A stretch of 64,000 bases of DNA, taken from contig CAJHZI010000513.1 in NCBI GenBank assembly GCA_905160935.1, positions 1,885,001-1,949,000 of the forward strand, given 5' to 3'. The notes under the pieces are model-generated. The model had not been told where the DNA came from and did not search any database. It saw nothing but the letters and a program-made list of their open reading frames with translations. This stretch comes from Enchytraeus crypticus. Taxonomy: Eukaryota; Annelida; Clitellata; Enchytraeida; Enchytraeidae. The position numbers were made by a program, and so were the translations under genes. Positions 33,470 to 46,009 of this stretch are shown here, in pieces. Position 1 is the stretch's first letter. Every line of letters begins with the position of its first letter.

Positions 33470-33605
33470 GAATGGCTAAGGCGTAGTCTTTGTGAAGGGA
33501 TTAACTTGGTGATCTAAGGAATGCTCTTACGGAGAGAGAAAGCAGACTTTGAGTATGATTATGTACCTTGAACCTGCCACTTGGCAGAGCACTGAAGAAG
33601 AAGAC
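33470..33605 (+). mobile_element. LINE 3'-end relic (family L3, subtype b)
   Basis: GGCGTAGTCTTTGTGAAGGG, ATTAACTTGGTGATCTAAGG, GTACCTTGAACCTGCCACTT and GGCAGAGCACTGAAGAAGAAG match 52800-52945 and 53335-53460 block for block. They share the final ACCTGCC..GGCA..GCACT with the L3 fragments at 24-27 kb. Confidence 0.75.
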
Positions 33606-34171
33606 GTTTTGCCAAGTGAGTTTTGACTATGGTTTAAGTATAATTTTACAAACAGCACTGAACACAAGCGCTACTTAAGTTCTTAAACATGAAGCAATAT
33701 CACAAACTTATTGTAAAGTACTACAGAAGTTCTCTATAGACTCGTGTTTATGCACAAAGTTTAATAAAATTCTGCAAATGCAAATACCGCCAATTTTCAG
33801 GATGTCATAAAGTTTGACATAGCATGAAAGTTGTGCTTACGGCGGCAATTTCGGAAAGAAACTTATAAATAAATCTAACATAAGTAATTCGAGACATTTT
33901 AGGAAGCATAGTGACGCTATTATAGCAGCTAAGTGACGAAATATCTTGTTACAATAGATCAATTAATTATGATATTATCTACTAATTATTATTTCTGTGT
34001 TCTATTAATTAGAATTATTGAGACTCTTTAGTAATTCTTTCAGTCGCGTAATTTGACGACGGCAACGCAGTTCTCGATGACATTTAGCACTCTCGCTAAA
34101 AGCTACGTTATCCGTGTGACTTACTGTTGTCACCCTCTGTCAGTGACGTCACAGTTGTTGCAGGTGTCGAC

Positions 34172-34190
34172 ATGGGGGGGGGGGAGAGTA

Positions 34191-34225
<35 letters not shown>
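34172..34225. repeat. G10 run and (GA)n tract
   Basis: Ten G in a row followed by GAGAGA repeats. A full CRE palindrome TGACGTCA lies just upstream at about 34144-34151. Confidence 0.9.
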
Positions 34226-36170
34226 GATAGGAGTGAATGATTTATGAGTGAATGTATAAATGAATGAATGAGTGAATGAGTTCAAATTTAGTGCTCGCTT
34301 GGCTACTGCCATGCATTAACGGCACGGAAACTTAGCTAAACTAATAATAATAACAACAATTCGAGTGCTACAGTGATCAATGACAACATCGAACACTATT
34401 GAGACAAAATCAAGCCAGAGAGCAAAAAGAAGGTCCAATAAAGGTGAAAATTCTAAAATCCAGATAATCAGTGGAAACTTGACTCTAGTTCTGCCCTTCT
34501 AAGCTTCTACTTGATTATACCACACACACAGGACATACGATGCACGTAATAGTTTAAATATGTCTCTTAAAGTTCTAACGTTTAGTAAACTCATTCATAG
34601 GCCTCAAGCGGTCAATCTAGACCTTCAGTATTTGCGCATTGTCAAAACATTGATTAATGCAAGTTACACAAAAGTGTTCTCATCGTCAGCTATGCACGCA
34701 GACCTAGTAATCCTAATTGTTTCATTATAATATCTGCTGTAACCGTCTCAATCGTAAGAAAACTCGACCATTGAATATATTATTATTAACTTGTTAACAC
34801 TGCATAACTTTAAACCTGGTTAAATCTAATTTAGTTAATTATTCTAGATTCCTAATTTAGGTTAGCCCTGGAATTCTACTTCCTGCCAGTAATCTTTCAT
34901 TACCTACCAGAAGTAAACTGAAGAGATAATGAAGCTGTAAATTGCTTGCAAAACCAAGATAATTATCTAATTCATCCAGCTATTCACGCCAAATAGATTA
35001 ATATTGTTAAGATGATCGAGTCTTTAGCCCTTGGGGTAGCATTCCTGATCATCCATTCACTCTACGACTGACACAAATAATTGAGCACTGTATTTTGTGC
35101 AAAACATGCATGCTGTCCCTGAATTATCTAAGTATTTAACAAATTTTCATTGGCAACGTTTTCTGAGTGACATGAGAGGGGTATATTGCCTCACATGATT
35201 CTTGTACATTTTATTAACAAAAACAGTAAAATATTTCACAGGCTATTTGGGGATATAATATCATCGGATCCTTAATTTAATTCCAGTAGAGCTATCCATA
35301 CTGATATCTTCAGTACACGACTACTACATCGTCATCATCATCGCCGTCATCAACATCAACATCATCATCAACGTTATCATCATCATTATCATTTCAATTC
35401 CAATTTCCAGAGTCCAATTTCCTAAACATATACTGCTGCTATTACTGCAAATATTTTCCCTATCGCCAAGTCAACGGCCGGAAAGGAATTGTCTTATAAT
35501 ACCTATATAACTCGTGTATAAACGAACACTTGTTGATAGTTTACGTGACAACACTAAATAGTAGATGATAAACGGTAATAAGATTACCTTAATCTTTGTG
35601 ACGGTAGCTCGAGTCGTCTTGAAGAGAAGCCATGTGCTTCTGAACCTTGACGTTAAACACACTAAAACCTACCTAACACTAAATAGTGAGCAATTTTCGA
35701 CCTGGATATATGGCTTGAGGCAAAGATTGTTAGTTAATACGGCTTATTTAACTGGCAGATATCTGACGACATGTATATTGAATAATATTCATATAAATTC
35801 CTGCAGCTTATTTTACTATATTAACTTGAATGCAATATTATAAATGCTGTGCTAAAATTCTCTTTCAGAAATATATTAGGATCACTAAATTTAATAATTG
35901 ACCTGGGCTTTAAACACAGGCCACTTTCATACGAGACGACAGCCTTTAATCCTTACACTACAACCCCACTTAATTGAAGAACTATTATTAGTAGTAGTTA
36001 TTGCCTGTCAATTTATTGCAGCATTTAATTTCAAATTACACATTTCTGGAGACTGCGGAGTGTGGAGAGTAAAAACTACAACACGTCCTCTATTTAAATA
36101 TTGCATTTTTCATAGACGCGGTATTGCAGAAAAATTGTTGGAGAAGATTCGTAAGAATGAGTCTTAAAAA
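34226..36170. other. Intergenic stretch without recognised genes
   Basis: Contains an ATCATC-rich tract at about 35328-35395. Open frames near 35565-35843 and 35898-36167 have no family resemblance and no matching splice sites, and are not called. Confidence 0.4.
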
Positions 36171-36177
36171 ATCTAAT

Positions 36178-36220
36178 GTTAACGTCAGTTTCCTCACTCG
36201 AAAGTGATGTCAGTGACGGA
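36178..36220 (-). mobile_element. SINE S1 tail only, minus strand
   Basis: TTAACGTCAGTTTCCTCACT CGAAAGTGATGTCAGTGACG is the exact complement-type tail of the S1 copies at 8.8 and 24.9 kb; the tRNA head is missing. Confidence 0.75.
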
Positions 36221-37690
36221 AAAAGAATTAGCCTTAGCTTACATTTATTTTTACATAACTGGGATGTAAGGCTGGATCAGGAATAAATACTGATAGCTAA
36301 TCTAATAAATGCCGGTATACATTATAATTAATTAGCGTTAAAATTATACTGAAGACAGAATGAATACGAAAACTGTAGCCTAATCAAACATAACGTTTTG
36401 AGTTAATAACTTGTAAGCTTAAATTAAACTGCCGGTTTACTTTTACAACTTAACAGTTTTACAGGAATGGGATAATTTTGACCGTTGTTGTACTTTTACA
36501 TCCGTTACTGATAATTACAATTATGACAATCGACATTTAAATGGCATAAATTTCGAAACGCCTCGGGGTGGATGAGAAGAAAGCTATGTATTGCCTAACC
36601 CTTTACCAGAGAGTGCCAGTTTCTCTGCAATGTTTGTACAGCAATCATATTGCATGGAACTCAAACAAGTAAGCACCCTGTTGACTTCATTCATCGCTAC
36701 AAGCGACACTATAATTGTCTCATATCACGGAATGTCGAAACAAACCAGTTCGCATTGTTGTTGCATTAAGTATTTTCCTGGAGTCAAATTCAAGCATTCT
36801 GTATTCACAGTGATCAATTATATGAGCACCACTTAACCGAATACATCTTGTATTGTTGGTCTGCCACTTATTTCTGCACTACATATACTGTATATCTGTT
36901 CTCGTGCTCTAAATGTACTCCCTATTCCAATTAGTTAATCTATTATAAAGGCCATGTTATGCCAATTATATACAGTTTTAAATTTCTAAACTTTATCTTA
37001 GTTTTCACCGTTGTCATAAAATGACTAAACTTTTTCTTAAACAAATGAATCTGACGCTGTTGTTCATTGCCTTAATCACTTACTGAATATTCCATTTACG
37101 ACAATGCGCATAGTAAGCGGTTAGTTTTTTTGCAGTGAATACAAAAAAAAACAACAATATGACAGAATACAAATCTTGCAATACTAAAACTTTGCTTTTA
37201 AATAATAGAAAATAAATAAAATAAAATGAATAGAATAGAATAAAAATAGTAAAATAAAATGAGTTTTCGTTGAAATTTATCTCTAATTGGCAAGTTTTTA
37301 TCCTACTAGTAATTTTCATGCCAAATCTTTAATTCATATTGATCTAAGCTGTATGTTGCACTTTAAAATACACTAAATTTTATGAATTCGTCTTAAATCA
37401 TATGTTAAGAATAGCAGTTAGTATTCTATACTATATATATATATATATAGGCCTACCAGCTACTTTTATTTTTTTATTACTACTGTTGAATGAATGAAGG
37501 AAGAAGAACCCTATTTCGATTTCTAATATTTGGAATACAATTTCAATGTATATTTGCCAGATGATGATTATGATATGCATAATTATGATATAGCCAATAT
37601 GATTTCAAAACCTCACACTATCTTAGACACTCTCATTATAGCGACAGTCTAGATCTTTGCAATTTGAGCGTCCAACTAATCTAACCTTTA
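36221..37690. other. Intergenic AT-rich stretch
   Basis: No supported features apart from a short (TA)n at about 37433-37450. The 81-residue frame at 36591-36836 is Ser/Cys/His-rich with no family resemblance and is left uncalled. Confidence 0.4.
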
Positions 37691-37695
37691 TTGTT

Positions 37696-37757
37696 CCTGG
37701 CAGCATCCTTGGATGAGGAAACGGACGTTAAACCTTTATTGTTATTAGAATTATTAA
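37696..37757 (+). mobile_element. SINE tail (S1, subtype b)
   Basis: GCATCCTTGGATGAGGAAAC GGACGTTAAACCTTTATTGTTATTAG: the S1 tail with the subtype CATCCTTGGATGAGG hairpin and a (TTA)-type end. No head is present. Confidence 0.75.
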
Positions 37758-38107
37758 CCCTCTGGTGTCCAAATCACTTCCTATCTATAGAACTCCTACA
37801 AGCGAAGCGAGATAAGCTCATGCATGCACTCGTGTAAATGAATTCATCTGCGATATTTACCCCCAAATAATAGGTCAAATATTTCAGGGGCCAGTTGCCC
37901 CAGGGCTACGACATCGAAAGAGGGGTGATGAGATTATCAGGGCAGATGTTTGGACTGCGGGTGTACAGCTAGGGTGGACTAGGGATGAACTAGGGTGGAC
38001 CGTGAGGACTATGGACTCGTGTGGGAGTCTAATATCCAGAGGTTATGAAGTCCTGCACTTGTGCATGCCTGGGATAAGGTAAATGCGTGGCAGGTGCTTC
38101 TGTTGTA

Positions 38108-38500
38108 ATGATATCATCGGCCTAGAGGTGAAGTGATAGCCTATAGGTGAAGTGATAGCCTATAGGTAAAGTGATAGCCTATAGGTGAAGTGATAGCCTA
38201 TTGGTAAAGTGATAGCCTATAGGTGGGTGATGGCCTATAGTTGGAGTGATAGCCTATTGGTAAAGTGATAGCCTATAGGTGGGTGATGGCCTATAGTTGG
38301 AGTGATAGCCTATAGGCGAAGTGGTAGCCTATAGGTGAAGGGGTTGTCTATAGGTGGAGTGAAAGCCTATAGGTGAAGTGATAGCATATAGGTGAAGTGG
38401 TAGCCTATAGGTGGAGTGATATCCTATAGGTGGAGTGATAGCCTATAGGTGGAGTGATAGCCTATAGGTGGAGTGATAGCCTATAGGTGGAGTGGTAGAC
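38108..38500. repeat. 19-bp minisatellite TGATAGCCTATAGGTGGAG
   Basis: About 20 tandem units of 18-20 bp, TGATAGCCTATAGGTGAAG early and TGATAGCCTATAGGTGGAG in the more uniform last units. Each includes the palindrome-like GATAGCCTATAGG. Non-coding. Confidence 0.95.
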
Positions 38501-40100
38501 TCATTATGATCATGATTATGAACATCTTTATATTAATGATTTTAAGCATCATGACATTTTGTTGCCTACCATCCCTTATAGTAATAGTGTAGCCTAGTCA
38601 ACATCATCCACATGTGGGACGTCCTCAGCAGATGAGTCCAATCTCTCCTCCTTCCTGCAAGAAAGTACCTCAACCAAATTTCCACCTAGAAACAATCTCC
38701 ATGTCAAGTTCAAATAATGGGATTCACGTCAACGCATTGACTTTTTCCTTTAAATAATTAACCTGATACTCTTTGACTCAATACGAATGGTAAGCGATCA
38801 TATTTTAGTTATTAATTTCTATAATACCTCTTGATTCAATATTTTAAATGCTTTTTAAACATTAAATAAAAAATATTATTCAATCCTGAATAATTATTAA
38901 CAACTATTCAGGAATGAATAGACTACTATAGAATAGAACAAATACAAGTCAGAATACAATAGCGAGCACATTAATCCGATGAAAAACTCATTGTTCGTCT
39001 GTTTTTCTCAAAAGATTAAAGAAATTTTAACTCTTAAAAATATCTGTAACGATTTGGCCTAATCGAAAATATTACTTTGCTTACTTGACTGGTTGACATA
39101 ACCAGAAGCAATATTAGGGCTAGTAATGTAAACAACATTGGTCGACAACAAGGTTAAAATACTGGACTAGTTAAATCATTAGACTATTACTAGTTACCTT
39201 TACCATTTCATTGGACTAGTTAGACCATTACTGGCGTATATCTGATTATTTTGGAATTAAATTTTGTGATGATGGTACTGCATAGTGAGCTAGCAACACT
39301 CCCTGTGTGTTTCGACATAAATCATTCGCATATGGTTGGTCATCGACTACCAGTGAAGATATGATCTAGGTCTGCAACAAAATAAGAATTTTTACTTGAA
39401 ATGTTGGGACAAGACGACAATCGGGTTATGAGAGCCAAACAAAAATATTATTTTATTGTATGCATTCATGTAGAATAAAGGATTAAATATTTAAACGGTC
39501 AGCTGGAATTAACGCTTATGTATATCACATTTACAGCGGCGTTTCCCATTATCTTTGGCGCGCTTTCAGATGGCATATATTGATTTCCCGGGTTCATCAC
39601 GACCCGCTAACGCTGACATAGAGGCGGTTAAGAGAGACTCGTTGAAATGGAATGTTATTCGTTCATGCGGAACTATCTTGTGTGGGTAGGATGATAAGGC
39701 AGAGGGAGGGGGTTACTTTCTCGTTGTGGGGGTCAGCAGCTGACCGGTTGAGTTCCGTTAGAGGTTAGTTCAGGTAGAAATTGTTTTGAATTTAGCGATA
39801 TAAAAAATTAGGCATATCAAGGCATTTGACGTTTAGTATATTTCTTTAACTAATTACTTAGATTTATTAGATTTTAAACATCGCGTAGGTAGCTTAGTTT
39901 TGTGGTATCGATATTAAGTATTTATATAAGTCAGCTTCAAAAGTACGTTATAAGAGCTCAGAGCAGTGAAGCTAATTTTAACTTTTGTTTCCCTATCATA
40001 AAGTACAAAAATAATTAAAGAGTTTAGATATTTTAACATATATAGCCTACACCATATACTGCGTTACAGTATTAGGCTTATATACTTAGGGTTGATGTTA
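38501..40100. other. Intergenic stretch
   Basis: No supported exon. The region near 39520-39780 is less AT-rich, with CCCGGG and CAGCAGCTGACC words, but shows no family resemblance. Confidence 0.4.
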
Positions 40101-40107
40101 GTTGAAC

Positions 40108-40140
40108 ACCAGAGACAGAGAAAGAGAGAGCGAGAGCGAG

Positions 40141-40183
<43 letters not shown>

Positions 40184-40235
40184 CAGAGGGAAGAGATAGA
40201 GAGAGAGAAAGACTCTACGAGAGAGAAAGATCGTC
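40108..40235. repeat. (GA)n-rich tract
   Basis: GAGAGA run, pure at about 40143-40181, with GAGAGCGAGAGCG before and GAGAAAGA after. The Arg/Glu frame across it is an artefact. Confidence 0.95.
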
Positions 40236-40604
40236 ATCAGGACTATTTTCTACCTCAATTAGTCTCATGGGTCCCACGTTGACCATGGGTCCCAAGTAAC
40301 GTGACGCGCGTGGACGCTAAGAGAGGGATGGAGGAGGGGGAGTGGGGAGTATATTACGTGTAATAGACTTCACTTGTCACATTGCACTCATAACTCTTTA
40401 CACCTGCCGCACTAATTACAATCCATGGCTTCCTGACGAATGGTTCAACCCTAGTCCAACTGGATCAGATGCACAGTGGGTTCAGCGACTGCATCTCACT
40501 AACAACCTCATTTATATTTAGAAGGCCGCTAAGAGAGATAATGTTTTAAATGAGAGCGAGGGAAGCGACGGTTTGAGCGGGCTTTTGTATAGAACGCAGC
40601 GTTC

Positions 40605-40692
40605 TATACAATAATCAATCAATAATCAATCAATAAGAATTTAACATCCGGTTCCTCGCCATAAGGCAATGTCAGGGACGTCTCTTGCAGAC
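40605..40692 (-). mobile_element. SINE tail (S1-related), minus strand
   Basis: TTTAACATCCGGTTCCTCGCC then AATGTCAGGGACGTC is a diverged S1 tail in reverse orientation. It is preceded by (AATC)n repeats at about 40612-40635, which would be the 3' simple-repeat end. Confidence 0.6.
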
Positions 40693-41122
40693 ACTACACA
40701 AACAGGCGCCAATATTCTAAACTACGTTCTGCAGTCACATTTGATTAAATTCTTTTCAACAACAAATGCTGATCCCTAACAATCTTCTGAATTCTTTAGC
40801 TCGATGTTGATATAGAAAATATTTACACTATTTTCTATTACACTTTCAGTTACACTCTCAATATGTATTGTTGTTCTTTTATTATTTTAAGTTTTTGCGT
40901 TTTTATTATTTATTGCAGTTTATTGAACGCTATGCCAATTATTTAAAGATCTCCCCCCTCAAAGCTTCTAGACGTGTGCGCATTCTATTTCATATTTATT
41001 TGAATAGGCCTAATAAAATTTTATATTTATATTTAACTAAATCCTCTTATTTTTGAATATAGAATTAAGATCATTTTCCATTGCCTTCCACGGTATATCC
41101 TTTTATTATATCTATTTTAGCA

Positions 41123-41253
41123 GTCCATGTGTGGATGGAAAAATTCTTAGTTACTTCAGACCGACCGGTGAAAGTCGAATGAGAAAAAAGTTACCTGTGT
41201 TAGAACAGAATCATACAGAACCTGTGTCAAATCATGGACTTCTAGATAATTAA
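41123..41253 (+). CDS. Candidate terminal coding exon, unknown protein
   Basis: A strong 3' splice site (TTATTATATCTATTTTAG, ending 41122) opens a frame that runs to TAA at 41251-41253. It reads [20 protein letters not shown], then a basic RKK and [20 protein letters not shown]. The composition looks coding and the exon would enter in phase 2. No partner exon is identified; about 730 bp upstream a Trp/Pro-rich frame (40395-40521) contains YNPWLPDEWFNP and could be related. Family not recognised. Confidence 0.3.
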
Positions 41254-41255
41254 TA

Positions 41256-41367
41256 TATAATGTATCATCTATATGCTACATATGTTATATACATAGCATA
41301 TACTGTATATACATACGTTATATATATAAATATATACGTTATATATATACATATGTATATACATATT

Positions 41368-41416
<49 letters not shown>

Positions 41417-41422
41417 ATATAC

Positions 41423-41503
<81 letters not shown>

Positions 41504-41515
41504 TATGCTATATAT
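41256..41515. repeat. Compound (TA)n microsatellite
   Basis: TA runs at about 41377-41408 and 41431-41497 with TATACATA/TATACGTTA units on the left. No genes. Confidence 0.95.
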
Positions 41516-42535
41516 ATCAAGGTGTCCATGATCAGATGAACCTGTTTCAGATGAGGCAGCTGCTATATGGAATGCAGGGCTGACGCTAATAGGGTGAAAC
41601 ACATGCGACCAAATCAACCACGCCTTTGTCATCAACTAACGCCCCAAATCTGCAGGTTGTAAAAAATGTCTTGGAAAATATTTGGCGATTTTTTTGCAGA
41701 AACTGAAAAATGCTTTGAGATTTGATTTAGCTCAATGAAATTAGTGAGAATGAGTTGAAGCTATCATATTTACGAAAGCAAGCCTATTGGAATAGGCATT
41801 ACTACTTTATATTACATTAAATATGTGGTAGGGCCTAACTTAATTCATTCACAAATGGCTTTGCCTTACTTATACCTTATGCAGTATAATTATAGCATAG
41901 GAAAAATATGGATTCTGAGCTCATTTAACCTTCCTCAGTTTCCGTTTTATAGTTTCTTACGACACTTGCAGTTATTGGCTTGTCTTTTTTGTGTTCCTGA
42001 CTCCACAAGGGGAACACATACTCTAATATTTGATAAATTCTATATAAATTTACCACAAGACGTTTTCTATAAAAACATTGCGCTGAAGTAATTTAATTTC
42101 ATCATAACTTAAACATTAAATATCAACAAAATAAAAATTGTTGTTTAGTGAATGTTGCTCGTATATTCATAAGTATCGACATGTGTATATTACCTGAGTT
42201 GTTTGGAGACAAAAGCACATTTATTCTAAATTTTAGCGGCACAACTAAATTAATTTGATCTGATGCATTGTCATATCCTGGGAATAAGCTTGTTATACAC
42301 TCACAGAAATACCAGACTTGACATTATTGAGACAGCTGTATGGTATGTATTGTATTATGCCGACCCAATGCTGATCTTTCAATGCTCGCCAATGATTAGA
42401 TGACTACAACAGAGAAATAAAGAGGCTGAATGTGTAAAGCGACATCTAGATTAAATCTTGTTCCCCGTGGAGTAAACTGCTGATATGATTATCTGCATAA
42501 TATACAGCGATTTCAACTTTAAATATGTCATATTT
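41516..42535. other. Intergenic stretch
   Basis: No supported exon. The 88-residue frame at 41825-42091 is hydrophobic and Phe/Leu-rich with no family resemblance. Confidence 0.4.
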
Positions 42536-42540
42536 AAAGT

Positions 42541-42604
42541 CCTGACATCATCCTTGAATGAGGAAGCGGAGATTGAACTTTTATTATTATTATTATTATT
42601 ATTT
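42541..42604 (+). mobile_element. SINE tail (S1, subtype b) with (ATT)n
   Basis: CTGACATCATCCTTGAATGA GGAAGCGGAGATTGAAC then TTTTATTATTATTATTATT. Same tail and same simple-repeat end as the copies at 37.7 and 44.2 kb. Confidence 0.75.
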
Positions 42605-42819
42605 AGGATGGAGAAGAGAAATCGACTCCATATTCCCGACTCTATAATGCTATCATATTATTTGGAAATGGAAGCTATTGTCGCTTTACAATATATGTTG
42701 AAACCTAAATGTTAGTATCTCGATCGAATATGTGTTCGTTTAATGAGCCAACAGAAAGAATAGGAAAATAAATTTTGACAATGGCATCTCACAGTTCCTT
42801 GGAAGGAATTCCTAGGTGA

Positions 42820-43048
42820 CACAGAGTGAGAGAGAGGGGGGGGGGAGAGAAGCAGAGTGACAGAGAGAGAGGAGAAAAACAGAACCACAGAGAGAGATCT
42901 AGAGAGAGCGTGAGAGAGAGCGATAGCGAGAGCGAGAGAGACAGAGAGAGAGAGAGAGACAGAGAAAGACAGCGAGTGAGAGAGAAAAGAGAGAGAGACA
43001 GAGAGAGAGAGAGGAGAGAGAGAGCGAGAGAGAGAGAGGGAGATATCT
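42820..43048. repeat. Long degenerate (GA)n tract
   Basis: About 225 bp of GAGAGA with C and A interruptions, including GAGAGCGATAGCGAGAGCG. Open on both strands as Arg/Glu or Ser/Leu frames; these are artefacts. Confidence 0.97.
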
Positions 43049-43094
43049 AAGCATTTATTGTAGCATTGATATCGCAGATCATCATCTCGCCGTA

Positions 43095-43300
43095 GTGTCA
43101 CAAAGTTTTATCTCTTCGCGGTTATTCGCGCAGCGCGGCTCTCGCGCTTGCGCGGCGCCGAGCTTCTCGCCAATGTTTGCTTAACATCTGTCGTAGGTTT
43201 AAATGCCCCCTGCGCGTGCTATACATGTATAGTTGAGATATCAATAGCGCCCGGTCTAAGCCATGTCCTGCGGTGTCGCCTGCGTGAACGACTTTTAAAT
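43095..43300. promoter_or_regulatory. CpG-dense patch in AT-rich DNA
   Basis: CGCGGTTATTCGCGCAGCGCGGCTCTCGCGCTTGCGCGGCGCCG-type sequence (described in parts; centre about 43118-43160) is the most CpG-dense part of the window. It could be an unmethylated promoter of an unseen gene or simply an unusual repeat. No TATA box or exon could be tied to it. Confidence 0.3.
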
Positions 43301-43490
43301 ACCCGACATTATCTGTTAAATAGACTTGTATTATTGAGTAGTTATGTAATCGACAAAGTAGCGCATACCGACGTTTAAATACTCGCAGGCATACAAACAG
43401 TTGCTTAAGATAAATACGCGACTACTTCGAGAAAAACCAAGAAGTATGCTTGTGCAGAAAAGTGCAAATACATTGAAGGCGGGTAATATA

Positions 43491-43495
43491 TCCAC

Positions 43496-43540
<45 letters not shown>

Positions 43541-43550
43541 TACATATATG
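43491..43550. repeat. (CA)n microsatellite
   Basis: About 20 CA units, then ATACATACATAT. Confidence 0.97.
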
Positions 43551-44095
43551 GAGAAAATCAGTCAAATTTGATAACACGAGGGTGATTCATTTTCTAGAAA
43601 ATAGGGCCTACATGTAGGCCTATATGCGCATATACATGTAGACCATTTAAAAGCTAACACATCCTCGTGCACTTATACGCATCTAGAATTAGATTACGTT
43701 AGTACAAATTGCATACAAATTTTCCCATTTACTCATTCGAGAGAAACCAAATGGCATGTCCAGTATACGTGTGCGATCGACGCTATTTTTTATAAAGCCT
43801 AAATCAGCTCCAGCCTATCTCTCTCATACTAATAATAACAGTAATCAGCAATTCATGGTTAATACGTGTGTTTCATATATTCGGCCTGTGGACAATGGCT
43901 GAGAGTGGCATGTCACTATGTGTAGCAATATGCATTTTAAATATTCTTCAATGTTTGGTACAAATAATAGTCCCACATCAAAAGGGTCCCAGCGCAACGA
44001 TAATTGAACAAAAAGAAACAGAATTGGATTTATAATTAAAAAATTGAAAAAATGCTTTATTATATATTTGGCCCAGGTATTTTTTGCAACGCATG

Positions 44096-44096
44096 G

Positions 44097-44176
<80 letters not shown>

Positions 44177-44182
44177 TACGAA
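44096..44182. repeat. (TA)n microsatellite
   Basis: About 35 TA units. Confidence 0.97.
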
Positions 44183-44243
44183 GTAAATTATTTTCTAAAA
44201 AGAATGGTAAGTTAATGAAAGTTTGATTTCCATCATTATGTAG

Positions 44244-44328
44244 TGCTGTGTCCTGAGGGGACGTCCCTGACATCATACTTGGATGAGGAAACGGACGTTC
44301 AACCTTTATTATTAATATTATTAACGTC
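44244..44328 (+). mobile_element. SINE 3' part (S1, subtype b) with (ATT)n
   Basis: GTCCTGAGGGGACGTCCCTG ACATCATACTTGGATGAGGA AACGGACGTTCAACC then TTTATTATTAATATTATTA. It includes about 25 bases of body upstream of the tail, which also appear complemented in the 50.1-kb copy. Confidence 0.75.
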
Positions 44329-44329
44329 T

Positions 44330-46000
44330 TTACGTCTTTCGACTCTTCTTTGACTTGGAATTTTACAATGCGCTCTGAGAAGAAAATAAAATTTACATTA
44401 CATGTAGGCGTACATGTATATTTAAACTTGTTCTACTTATCCAAAAGATGATAGGAAAGTTTAGCCAACTAACATAGAAGCAGTTTCGAAATGCATTTCC
44501 TACTTTGGCAAACTTTCTCAATTTCCAATTAAAATATAAATATTTTCGAAAATGCATTTCCTAATTTGGCAAGCTTACTCAATATTATTTATTTTGTGTC
44601 AATTACGTAAACATATACTCTCAGAAAGTTACCATTGAGTCATTAATGTAATTATACTGTCAGATTACTGTTAGACATCAAATTAGTTACCATCAGAACA
44701 TAAAGAATTTGGTTTGAATTTTGTCAGTCGTGCCACTGGCTTACTCAAGCCAATGTGCTTGCCAAACTACTATTGCCATAATTTAAAGGCTTTACACATT
44801 CCTAGAACAGCTGTGCACATGCTTGACGGCTGCCTGCATTAAGCAGTGATCTCTCTCAATTACTGCAATACCTCGTAGTAATAGTGATATTATACTTGTC
44901 CTGTTGAATTGTGTTACTATAGCAGACAGTATTAGCTTAGAGTATATTAGCTTAGCTACAGCCGAGAATGTATTGAGGCTTAGGTGGAGTAATTGACAAT
45001 TAGGGAGTATCGCGCATGTCGAGGTAAATTGAAATGTACTCGGGTGGACATGGAGTGGGAGGGGGTGTAATCATGCGGCATGAAGAAATTCTTGGGGGAG
45101 GGTGAGTACATCTGCCAATGATCCCAGTGCGTGTCTTAATCCATTTCACTCGTGGAATTTGTACCACAGATCTGCTAATTAATAGTGATGAATTTTAATG
45201 AATTCTGAAAAATTTTGCTCACTGAATGTAATATTGGCTATGAGCACTCATTTGAGATAATGAAGAGGCTGTTTATAGTGAAGCATAAATGATTTTGTTT
45301 GACTGCGCCATATGTCAATGTAAAAATCTCCAAAAAATGTAATTATAACTCAAAATTAATAAATAAAATAATAATACAAAAATAAATCATTTAAATATTA
45401 TTTACAATACGTCAGCTTTGGCGTTCTTTAGGACAAACTGTACCTTTCAGCAAAGTCATTTTCAGCATTGCCACCTTTGCTTGTTTCATAAGTTTCATAT
45501 ACAAGATTGAGCTTTACTTCACTGTCTTTAAATTATTATAAGATTGAGCTAAACACTATCTTTGAATAAATATATGATTGAGCAAAATGTTGTCTTTAAA
45601 TTATTATAACATTGAGCTAAATACCATCTTTGGATTGATTGATCAAGTTGCAGAAAAGTTAAAGAAACGCACCTGGTCATCTGAGGGTACATGGCACGGG
45701 CAGATGGGGTTGAGGGGGGGGTTGATTAAGGTGACGGAGGGGTTAGGGGGCGGAATGTTTCAGAAATTCCTGATAGTCATTTGTAGAGTGTTGTGCGCAG
45801 GTTATTAGCGATATAAGCCGTATTATATGAGTTTAATGAGTAGCCTACAATTACACTTAGGTCTATATGATATCTTTGCTATTAAATGTATTTTATTGTA
45901 AAGCTACCAGCTAGAAAATTTAGCGTCTGTTTCATTGTACCACCAGCTTATGGAAAACTCAAGGAACTTTTTCTTACTGTGAAAAATTAACCGTTTATGG
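44330..46000. other. Intergenic stretch upstream of HES
   Basis: No supported exon. Repeated phrases (TTTCGAAATGCATTTCCTA..TTTGGCAA at about 44485 and 44545; GATTGAGC..TTTAAATTATTATAA at about 45505-45615) show local duplications. Confidence 0.4.
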
Positions 46001-46009
46001 TTATATTTG

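Noticed and set aside
36591-36836. 81-residue plus-strand frame
   Set aside because: No domain, splice site or repeat family could be tied to it.
42712-43101. Arg/Glu- and Ser/Leu-rich frames over the GA tract
   Set aside because: Simple-repeat translation; same for 40102-40299 and 53377-53565.
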